DNA of 64,000 bases from Numida meleagris. Its lineage: Eukaryota; Chordata; Aves; Galliformes; Numididae. The DNA is taken from the NCBI RefSeq assembly GCF_002078875.1, contig NC_034424.1, positions 5,858,216 through 5,922,215 of the forward strand, written 5' to 3'. The position numbers and the translations under genes are program-made. Below are positions 1 through 9,180 of this stretch, in pieces (within the stretch, counting starts at the first letter, position 1; every line of letters begins with the position of its first letter). Below the pieces are notes generated by a model. It made no database searches. It saw nothing but the letters and a program-made list of their open reading frames with translations, and had not been told where the DNA came from.

Positions 1-406
1 AGTTTGGGACTGCTCTTTTAGGGAGGGCATGCAGCGCTGGAAGAAATAAATAACTGTTGAGAGCGGGGGAGAGTTTCACCAATTTCCAAAGGAAACCACC
101 GTAATGCAATTACACCCCGTTCCTTGCTGTGCTTCCTGCACATTCCAGCCCACGGTGCCGCAGCACAGGCAGGGAGGCAAAAGTTTAAAGATAAAAATTT
201 CCTCCAAATCTAAGAAAATAAACAGATGAGGAGGTGGGGGAGGGGGGCAGCCAGGGCCACTGTGAGAGCACAGAGCCTGGGTGAAGCAGGGCGCTACAAA
301 ATGCTGGCTCCTGGCAAGAGCCTGGAGGGGATGGGGCCCCAAAAGCAGCGCTGGGAGTGCTGGGGGCATGGGGGGGCTCGCTGTTCCCCTTTGTGCTGTC
401 CCATAG
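1..406 (+). other. LAMC3 intron upstream of the first window exon
   Basis: No coding exon is visible on the + strand here. The stretch is purine-rich, with runs of G at about 233-247 and 371-376, and ends in a pyrimidine tract and CATAG acceptor at 402-406. Earlier LAMC3 exons (LN domain and first LE repeats) must lie before the window. Confidence 0.7.
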
Positions 407-1324
407 GGCCAGAGGGCTGGGCTGCAACCATGGGGGCCGTGGTGGTGCCCCTGCAATGGGCTGATGGGGAGGTCAGTGCTGAGTGGGATGAGGAGGAGCC
501 GCTGGACCTCCGTGCACCAGGTATGTGCTGGGCTCCTGGGGTCTGCTCTGCTTTGTGTGACATCCCACTGCTAAACTGGGGCCAAAGGCCCCAGAAGAGT
601 GGTACCTTCACGTCCTTCAGATTTTCTTCCCCTTTCCTCCCACAGAGAAGTTTCTGCAGAACCAGCGTCTCAGCTACGGGCAGCCCCTGTCCCTGCTGCT
701 GGGAGCAGAGGGGAATGGAACCAGGGTAGAGAATGGGGTGTCTCCGCTTGGGGTCCAGCTGGTGCTGGAGGGCGAGGGGCTGGAGGTCACCATGTCCAGC
801 AGCGAGAGCCGGGCACAGGACGGGAAGCAGGCTGTCACCTTCAGGTGTGCTCCTTGCGGTGACTTTGGGACACCAAAGCCACATGCTGGGGGTTCAGATG
901 CTTCAGGTTGCACTGTTTGCCTGGGTCACTGCTGGGGAGCTGATCTATTGGGTAGCTGAGCTGAAGCCTTCCTCCCATACTCCTCCTCCAACAGGCTGCA
1001 TGAGGCAGAGGAGGGCACGGAGCCTTTGCTGTCAGCCTTCAGCTTCCAGCGCCTGCTCTCCAACCTCACCGCCCTTCGCCTCCGCGTGAGCCATGGCCCC
1101 AGGCCAGGTGGGTGGCTGTGGGCAGCGTCCCATAGGGCTGGGGACAAGGCGAGCAGCAGTTGAACCTGTGGCTTTATGGAGCATTTCCAGACAGGATGGA
1201 GAGCTGGAGCCATGGTGCACGCCCCATCCCCATGTTGCTCTCCTCCCTTGCAGGCAGGCTGTGGCTGAACCGGGTGCAGCTCACATCGGCTCGCCACGGT
1301 GCAGGCACACGGGCAGGATGGGTG
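407..1324 (+). other. LAMC3: LAMC3 laminin IV (L4) domain, exons 407-520, 646-844, 995-1107 and the start of 1254-1472
   Basis: Four exons encode the globular laminin IV module that interrupts the LE repeats. Visible landmarks are PLQW in the first exon, then [15 protein letters not shown] and [13 protein letters not shown] in the second, [12 protein letters not shown] in the third and NRVQLTSAR in the fourth. These follow the order of the same module in gamma-1 ([31 protein letters not shown]). NLT is a potential N-glycosylation site. The domain is unusually rich in Gly and Glu in its second exon. Assignment is by remembered family sequence. Confidence 0.88.
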
Positions 1325-4300
1325 GAGGAGTGCACATGTCCCCCTGGCTACACCGGGCCCTTCTGCCAGTCCTGTGCACCCGGCTTCAAGCGGGACATCC
1401 CCTTTGGTGGCCCCTTTGTCGCCTGCGTGCCCTGCACCTGCAACCAGCACGGGGACTGCGAGCCGCTCTCAGGTGTGCACCCGGTCCCTCTGTGTGCTGG
1501 ATTGCAGAGTGCATGGGAAGCACATCCGTGTCTTTGCTTATTGTGAGGAATGCTGGAAGCCACCCTGGAGGAATCAGGGAAACACAGAGCAGAGGCTCAG
1601 AGATGCTGCCTGGCTCCCTGTGCATCCCTACAGCAAGCAACAGCACAGGCCGGTGCTGGGAAGAGATGGAGATGAGGTGACGCGTGAAGTACCCAGATGG
1701 GGCCCCTGGCCTGAGCACGTGGAAAGGAACAACGGGACTTTATGGGCAGGATGGGACGGGCTGGAAGAAGCATTTTGCTCAGTGTGTGCCTCCACTCTGC
1801 CAGCAAAACACAACACTGGGCTGCAGACAGCCTGCATCTCACTGGGACGGGGCTGGACCCTGGGAACTGGGACAGAGCTTTGATGTCCTGGCCCCTGCAC
1901 TGTTTCCCTCTGCTGTTTTTTCCCCCCCTTTCTGCCACCTGCTTTTCCTTTGCTTGCCATTGCCTGTCTCTGCCTAAATGTGGGGAAAACAGAAACATGC
2001 CTGTTCCCCCCGCACAACCTGCCCGTTATCACCTGACCCCCTCCTTCTCCCTCTCCATTCAGCAAAGCATCTGTGTGGAGGCAGGGGTCCTTGAGCATCC
2101 TTCCTCCTCCTCCTCCAGCTCCCAGCTGACTGTGTACGGCCGTGACTCACCAGCTCGGCTCGAGGAGACACTCACTCCCCGCTGGGTCACGGCCGCCCGC
2201 TTGTGTTTTCCATCCCAGGCCGAGAGCGTGGCAGCTCGGCGCTGGGAAATGTGTTGTCCATTACTGCAGGCGCCAGCAGACGTGGGGCACAGTGCTGGGG
2301 CTGCCTGCACCCACCTCACCCCTGCACCACGTCCTCCTCCTCCGAGCAAGAGCTGGGCAAGGGGAGGGGGGAAGTGTGACGGGCCGCGCTGGGAACACGC
2401 AATCGGTGTGGCCCCTTGGTTGGAGCAGCATATTCCTCCTGGCACCACATCTCCATTTCTCACCTTGCAGGGCACTGCCGCTGCTTGCACAACACAGAGG
2501 GTCCCTCCTGTGAGCGCTGCAGCCCCGGGTTTTATGGCAACCCCTTCACCGGGCACCCTGATGACTGCAAGCCATGCCCGTGCCCCGGCCACTCACCCTG
2601 CACCCAGCTGCCCGGCAGTGGGGAGGTGGTGTGCACCCACTGTCCCCCTGGGCAGAGAGGTGAGGTTGGGATGTGGGGAGGGAGCTGTGGTGCAGCTGGA
2701 TCCCCCTGCACACACGTTTTGCTTTGTAGGGAAGCGCTGCGAGCTGTGCGATGATGGATTTTTCGGGGACCCCTTGGGGCAGAGGGGTCCCGTGCGTCCC
2801 TGTGTCCCCTGCCAGTGTCATGGGAACGTGGACCTCAACGCTGTGGGGAACTGTGACTCTGTGTCCGGGCGCTGCCTGCGCTGCCTGCACAACACAACTG
2901 GAGAGCAGTGCCAGCAGTGTCGGCCAGGATTCTATGGGGATGCATTGTCCACCAACCCCGCTGGGAAATGTGCACGTACGTATGGCTGGGGCTGGCCCTG
3001 CTGCCCTCACCCCAGCCCAGACCCTCCCAGCGGGGTGGGCAGAAGGGCTGCCCACTGGGTTTAGGGGCTGAGCAATGGGATGTGTTAGGCATGAGAACGT
3101 GTTTTCTGTCCCTTCTCTACACTGCTCCATGTTGGGATGCAATCAGCATTTTGTCTCCATAGCATGCAACTGCAACCCTGACGGCTCAGCCCTGGGGCTG
3201 GAGGGCTGTGATCCGGGCACGGGGCAGTGCCACTGCCTCCCACACGTGTTGGGCAGAACATGTGGGCTGTGCCAGCACGGCTACTACGGGCTGCAGCCTG
3301 CCGTGGGCTGCAAGAGGTGCGTGGGGCACTGTGGGCACTGTGCGCCTTGCTCCTTGATGCCTGCTCACTGCATTCTCTGCTCCTCGGTGCACAGCTGTGA
3401 GTGCCACCCAGTGGGGTCCCGGGACAGCGGGTGCCATGCGGTGACGGGGCAGTGCTCCTGCCAGCCGGGTGTCACAGGGCTGCGCTGCGACAGATGCGAG
3501 CACGGATTCTTCGGCTTCTCAGCCAGGGGCTGCCGAGGTACCGGGGAGGGCAGCTCAGCCCTGAGCACGGGGCTGGCAGCTGTGGTGTGACACCTTCTTG
3601 CCACCGTCGCAGCATGCAACTGCTCCCCGCTGGGCTCCACCAGTGCGCAGTGCCACGAGAACAGCACCTGCCTCTGCCGCCCCGGCTTCGTGGGCTACAA
3701 GTGTGACCGCTGCCAGGCAAACTTCTTCCCTGACCCACCGAGCTCCAGCTGCCAGCCGTGTCCCGCCTGCTATGGGCTGGTGAAGGATGGGGTATGCCCC
3801 ACGTCCTGCCAAGGTGGTGTGGAGCTCCAGCCCCACACTGCATTTCCGTGCCCCCACGTCTTACCTGCAGGCGGAGCGGCTCAGGGTGAAGCTGCAGGAG
3901 GTGGAGGAATGGCTGCAAGCACCGGGCTGTGAGCTCCGCCTGGGGCAGCCCCCTGCCATGGGAGATGCAAGCCGGGGAGATGGGCTGAGCACACAGTACC
4001 TCCTGCAAGGTATGGGGCAGCTCCACTGGGGCTGGGGAGCAGAAAGCCTCGTGTCACCCCTGCAGGGATGCTGGGTGCCATGACATGACTGGGTGGGCGC
4101 AAGGGGGTCCTGTGTCAGCAATGCGTTGACCAAGGTGGGGAGGGCAGTTGCACAGAGCACTGCAGATTGCTGCAAGCCAATGCCATGTGCATGTTGGCAC
4201 CCGTTGGTGGGCAGGGATGAACCCCACAGCCATTTTGGGGCAGATGGTGGCGGGCATCACTGTGAGCCAAGCATCCACCTCTTCAGCACTGCAGCCCCAG

Positions 4301-7300
4301 GCACACATGAGGGGCCAGCACAGCCAGGAGCTGCACTAAGCAGCTGTTTGCATGCCCACAGGTGCCCATGCCACGCTCTTGGCGCAGGTGGGACGGCTGT
4401 CGGGAATGCTGAGCACTGCACAGGGCCATCTCAGCAATGCCATCGGGGCCAGCAGCTGCTCCAGCCACGGACCCCCCAAGACCTGCACGCTGCTGTCTGA
4501 CATCGGGGCCGTGCTGCAGTCAGCACAGCGGGAGATCCTGCATGCTGCCAATGCCCTGGCTGCCATGGTGCGGGCTCCCGACAGCAGTGGCTGTCCTGAG
4601 GGCAGTGGATCCACGTGGGTATGGTATTGGGGTCTCACTGCTGTTGTTTGCATTGCAAGGAGATTCCCCAGGAGATCCCCTCGCAGCCCAGCAACTGGAG
4701 CCGCTGGGCACTGGAGGCGCGGGTGCTGGCAGAGAGGTACGTTGGGCACCACAGGGACAACTGCTGTGCTGGGACCTTCCTGGTGCACACTCATGGTTGG
4801 TGGTGGTGGATACACAGTAGCCCAGAGCCTAACCCTGTCTGATGCCAGCACATAGAGGCTGGTCCCAGTGACACGTCCCCACGTCCCTTTGTCCCTGCAG
4901 GCATGGGGATACTGCAGCGCGGGTGGAGGCGGCGGTGAGGAGAGCGCTGGGTGCCTCCAACACCAGCCACGAGCTCCTGAGGACACTGCTGGAGGGGAGA
5001 GCAGCACAGGAGGCACAGCGGGAGCTGGAGGCCAGGTGAGGGGCTGGTGGTGGGGGGTAGGGGGCAATGGATTTGCACTGCAAAGCGGAGAGCCAGGGTG
5101 CTCCGTGCTGGGGGTGTTTCAGGCTTCTTCCCCATGGCCCATGCTGGCACCTGTGCTCTGAAGAACTGCTTGGCCTTGGGTGACCACAGCATCCTGTCCT
5201 CGTAGGTATGAGGAAATCCAGCGGGCATGGGAGGAGCTGGGTGCTGGCATGGAGGAGGTGGCAGCGGAGGCCAGGAGAGCTCTCACAGCCATCCAGGAGG
5301 CGAATGCAGGCATGGCTGAGAAGATTCAGCAGGCGGCTGCTCCAGGCCAGGTGAGCAGCATTCAGCTCCTGTTTGCATCCCATGCTGTACCCATCAGTAC
5401 TGCTCCCTCCTGGGCTGGGAGATGCCCTCCTGGAGCCGTTGGCAGCCCTCTCCCCACAGCAGCTGCTGCTGGTGCAAGCTGGGGCCCTGGCACGGGAGGT
5501 GGCAGCACTGGAGCAGGCGGTGCAGGCGCAGGAGCCAGCAGCTCAGCAGAGCATCGCAGCATCCCGCAGCATGGCAGCTGGGCTGCGCCGGGACCTGCAG
5601 GGTGCTCAGGGCTTTGTACAGGTAATCATGCTCAGCCATAAAATAAGTGATGGGGAAGCCCTGTGCCAGGTGGAGCTGTGGGCACATCAGGTGCATACTT
5701 CTCCTGCATTCCACCTAAGGTACAGGGCTAGGGCTCCAGCAGCTCTTTGCCCTCTCCCCAGCCTCACTCCTGCCCTCCCACCCCCAGCTCCAGGACCGGG
5801 CTGGATCTGCTCATGACCTGTCCACCTCGGCAGTCTCACAGGGGAAAGCAGTGCTCTCTGGTGCAGAGTCCCTCCTGGGCAGCTTGGAAGGTAAAAGGCT
5901 CCAGGCAGAACATTTCTGCTCACAGCCTGGGTGCCCACACTGGGTGCCCAAAGGTTGGGTGTCCCTGCAGGCATGAGGAAGGTGTTGGGGCATCGGAAGG
6001 GCCGGGCTGCCCTGAGCAGGAGAATGGCACAAGTGCGGGACAGGACGATGGTGGAGGCCCGGAAGAAGATTAAACAGGCAGAGAAAATGCTGGGAAACTC
6101 CTTGTCTGTCTCCAGTGCGGCCAGGAGGAAGGCCAGGGAAGCTGAACATGTTGCTGGGGAGAGCAGTAAGGTCTGAGAGGAGGGATGGGGGTGTGGGGAG
6201 CAGGACCCCAGCTGCTGTCCCCTGGGGTGACTGTCCCCACTTCTGTCCATTGGCAGAGGGCCCAGGCTGTGCTGCAGGGCAGCAAGCAGGCTCGCAAACA
6301 CACCAGGATGCTCGCCACACATGTCAACGAGACCCAGCAGGAGCTGTCCCGCCAGCAGCGGATGGCTGAGGAGCTCAGGGGGGGCCTGGAGGAGGCAGAG
6401 CAGGTGAGCCAGGTCCCCTCGTGTGTCTGTATCCCGTCCAGGGGCTTCGGCTGCAGCACAGAGCATCAGGAGCAGCACAGAATAGGGAATGCCTTGGGGC
6501 TGTTCCTTGTCTGATCCAGCCAAGGGTCACCAGTGTCCCTGATCCAGGTGTCTGTTTGTGTTGAAAGGTGGGGACGGAGGTGAGCGAGATGGCAAAAAGC
6601 CTGCAGGAAGCCCGGGGCTCACTGATGGCAGACATTGAGACCCTGAACGATCTGCTGCACAGCCTGGGTGAGGGCTGGGAGTGGGGCCAGGGCTGTGCCC
6701 CTGGGTTTGGGGCCTTGGGTGTGCTGAGGGGTGTGGGGTAACGGGGGGGTTATGGGGTTGGGGATGTGTCGGTGGGAGTGGGATTAGCACTGTCCTGGCT
6801 CAGTTGGATGCCCTGCACCAGAGGTGGCTCCAGGTCTCAGGAAAGCTTCTGGTGGGGCCATGAGTCAGGGAAAGCCCCTGTGTAAAATGAACTGGGGTGT
6901 GCAGAGCATTTGGTCGTGCCTGGTGTGTGGACAGTGCTCTTCCTTGGCATCTCCAAGAGGAACAGACTGAGTTAAGGGCTGGAGATCATCATTCATATGT
7001 AAGAAAAAGATGTGCCCCGGCCATGCCTGGAGCCACAGTCCCATTTGCTTATCTGTCATTGCTGCCCTGCCTCCATGCCCCACTGCACCCGCTCCTTCCC
7101 ACTCACCTGGTGCTGAGGGTTGGAGCATGGCTGCATCCTGCCCAGCTCCTGCCTCTCACCCTCACCCTCTCACCTCACCCAGGCGCCCTGGAGCCGGGCA
7201 CGCAGGCGGAGGCGGTGCTGGGTGCCGGGCAGCTACAGCTGGAGCAGCTGCGGCTGCGGCTGAGTGCTCCAGGAACCCTGGCCACGCGGCTCGGGCAGCT

Positions 7301-7433
7301 GCAGCAGGAGGCAGAGCGGCAGCAGGACAGGATCCAGGCGTTTGAGAGCGACTTGGCTGAGATCCGGGCCGACAAGCAGAACCTGGAGGACATTTTGCGG
7401 AGCCTCCCTGAGGGCTGCTCCAAGTGGCAGTGA
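407..7433 (+). CDS. LAMC3: Laminin subunit gamma-3 (3' part of gene, 20 coding exons; 5' end outside window)
   Basis: Secreted gamma chain of laminin heterotrimers, a basement-membrane protein. Coding exons: 407-520, 646-844, 995-1107, 1254-1472, 2471-2659, 2730-2975, 3163-3316, 3395-3537, 3613-3791, 3871-4009, 4362-4618, 4660-4736, 4901-5035, 5206-5350, 5460-5621, 5788-5890, 5971-6170, 6257-6403, 6568-6667, 7183-7433. All have GT donors and AG acceptors, and phases agree through to the TGA at 7431-7433, giving 1089 residues. Domain order is laminin IV, LE repeats, then coiled coil. Gamma class is shown by [10 protein letters not shown] at the LE/coil junction and by a C-terminal SLPEGC. Gamma-3 is preferred over gamma-1 and gamma-2 because the chain stops just after that Cys (SKWQ) and because AIF1L and NUP214 follow, as in human. 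The first window exon begins with two bases of a split codon, so the gene continues upstream. Exon starts at 4660 and 5460 each have an in-frame alternative. Confidence 0.93.
1325..3791 (+). other. LAMC3: LAMC3 laminin-type EGF (LE) repeats with the nidogen-binding-type module
   Basis: The second half of one LE module ([12 protein letters not shown]) is followed by six complete Cys-rich LE modules beginning [45 protein letters not shown] and CNCSPLGST. The CQCHGNVDL module has all eight cysteines and is the equivalent of the gamma-1 module that binds nidogen. Potential N-glycosylation sites are HNTT, NCS and ENST. Intron 1473-2470 (998 nt) is the largest in this part; the others are 53-187 nt. 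The last LE exon ends in frame at [10 protein letters not shown], joining directly to the coiled coil. Confidence 0.9.
3871..7433 (+). other. LAMC3: LAMC3 C-terminal coiled coil (domains II and I) and chain terminus
   Basis: Eleven exons encode a long alpha-helical region rich in Glu, Gln, Ala, Leu and Arg. This is the part that winds with alpha and beta chains into the laminin long arm. Readable segments include [38 protein letters not shown] and [16 protein letters not shown]. The Cys six codons before the stop is the expected disulfide partner for a beta chain. Only four residues (SKWQ) follow it. Potential N-glycosylation sites are SNTS, SNWS and NETQ. Splicing of exon 5971-6170 to 6257 needs a weak GTCTGA donor. 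Confidence 0.88.
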
Positions 7434-8330
7434 CGGGTCCACGGCTGCTGCCCCAACACCTCCCAGCGCCCTCAGCAGTGACCAGCAGAGTGAAGGACAC
7501 CCACTTCACCAGCATCATCCCTCCTGCTGCTCTTTACATTGTCCTCCATACAATATTGCACTCAGGTCCTTACCCACTCTGCTTCTGACCTAGCATCCCA
7601 AATGCTCTGTGCATAGCTTCAGCCACCAGCTCCATCCCTCAGGCCAGGAGACAAAGCAGCCGCCAGGGATGGATGTGGTGGGGATGGAGCTGTCACAGCA
7701 CTGGTTTCACCGGGCAGAGAATGAAGAACTGTCACCAGTCTCCTCCACACTAGCTGCAACCCTCCATCCCTCCTTCCCCACTGCAGCGCAGAGGGACTTT
7801 ACAGGCTGGAGCCCAGTTCACTCGTTAACCTGCTTTACCTGTGTTCCTCTGCTCACAGTGCTGGAACTCAGGTTTGCTGAAGTCTGATGCGATGCTATTT
7901 GTAAAACTGTTGCCACAGACCTTGGATTCCCCCAGCTCCATCTTCTGCTGGTCCAGAGGTCTGCAAAGGGCATGACATTTTCCTGCCCTGAGCAAACCCA
8001 TCTCCCTCCTCTGCCCAAGGAGTGTAATGGCAGGGGCTCCCCTCTCGTGGCCCGCTGACAGCTCAGCAAAAGCAAAGCCACGCAGCAGTGAGAGCACAGC
8101 AAGATGTGGCTCGGCCAAGAGGCAGGGAGTCACAGGCACTGCTGTCTCCCTGAGAAGACAATTACATGCCTCTGCTCAGCACACCAGCTTGCTGCTGTTA
8201 CAGAAATGTCAAGCCCCTGCCTCGTGTGTGTGGCTGAAGATGTGGCTCATCCTCCCTCCTGCTCTTCCTGGCGCTCTGTGTGTTTTTTAGCCGGTGACAC
8301 TTGCCTACAGCTGTATCCATTAAAAATCCT
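7434..8330 (+). other. LAMC3: LAMC3 3' UTR (extent uncertain)
   Basis: Sequence after the TGA has no further laminin coding. No AATAAA is visible; the first plausible poly(A) signal is ATTAAA at 8319-8324, which would make a UTR of about 0.9 kb. A shorter transcript using a weaker signal cannot be excluded. Confidence 0.45.
8319..8324 (+). terminator. Candidate LAMC3 poly(A) signal ATTAAA
   Basis: This is the only AATAAA or ATTAAA hexamer I saw between the LAMC3 stop and the AIF1L promoter. It is placed by eye and has no transcript support. Confidence 0.35.
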
Positions 8331-8397
8331 TCATGTAGCACGGAGCTGCCCGTCCACCCAGGCGCGAGGCAGCAGGACGGGCACACGCTGTACGTGT

Positions 8398-8418
8398 GCT
8401 GCTGCTGCTGCTGCTGCT
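8398..8418 (+). repeat. (GCT)7 trinucleotide repeat
   Basis: Seven perfect GCT units lie in the LAMC3-AIF1L intergenic stretch, followed by TTTTTGCAG. The repeat is not inside any supported exon. Confidence 0.9.
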
Positions 8419-8559
8419 TTTTGCAGGGGTGCCCCTGGGATCTAACGGAGCTGCGGGGCGGTGCGGGGCACTGCCTGCCGCCTCCTGCTGAGAGCACTTT
8501 AATACAGCTCTTGGAAAAATGATGAGAGTGCCGAGGAAGCGAGGGGCTGAAGGCCACCT

Positions 8560-9180
8560 CCTGTGTTAGATCCCGGCCGGGACACACACCGCTGCGCTCC
8601 TGCGCGAGGCGCAACGCGCACCGACGTGCTTCGCGCACCACGGAGCTGCTCGCAGATAGCAGCTCGGAGGGCTGCGGCCGGCACGATGCCCCCGGCACCC
8701 CCGGGCTGTGCGCTAGGGGGAGACCGTCCCCTTCTCGTCCCCATCCCGCCCTTATGCCGTGCTCTTCTCATCCTCTTCCCGTCCCTCCGCGGCCACGTCC
8801 CCCCCCCGTCGGGGAATACTGCGAGCACGGTGGGTGCCGCTCTGCTGTTTTCTCACTTCTTCCTTCTTGAAATCTGCACTCCCCAGCGGATTTCCGTCCC
8901 GCGGACGCCGGGCTCGCGTTCCCCGTGGAGCGGGGAAGGGGTTAACGGCGGGGGCGGGGGCCCTACAGCCCGGCCCGGCCCGCCCCTACTTAAGGCGGCG
9001 GAGGGGGACGGGGCGGCTCCGCGCGATGGCGGCTCCGCGGCGGCCGAGCGGAGGGGGACCGCGGCGCGCCCCGCAGGACGGGCGGCTGGACGAGATCAAC
9101 AAGGTGCGGGCAGGGGGCTGCGGGAGGGGAGGGAGGAGGCGGGCGGAGCTGCACTTATCCGCCCCCAGCCCGCGGCAGGT
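8560..9180 (+). promoter_or_regulatory. AIF1L CpG-rich promoter and first exon region
   Basis: A strongly GC- and CpG-rich block rises from about 8560 and peaks around the AIF1L start codon. GC-box-like GGGGGCGGGGGC lies just before 8962. No TATA box is visible near the likely start of transcription, although ACTTAAGG occurs at about 8988. The start site itself cannot be fixed from sequence. Confidence 0.65.

Noticed and set aside
294..884. 196-residue - strand frame opposite the first LAMC3 exons
   Set aside because: It is a shadow of the GC-rich laminin IV exons, with no recognisable motif.
1742..3064. 440-residue + strand frame in LAMC3
   Set aside because: It runs through intron 1473-2470. 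Only parts coincide with real exons, and much of it is in the wrong frame for the laminin reading (cysteine spacing is lost).
407..7433. Reading the laminin gene as LAMC1 or LAMC2
   Set aside because: The tail after the last Cys is too short and lacks the third-last Glu of both, and the neighbours AIF1L and NUP214 belong to the LAMC3 locus.
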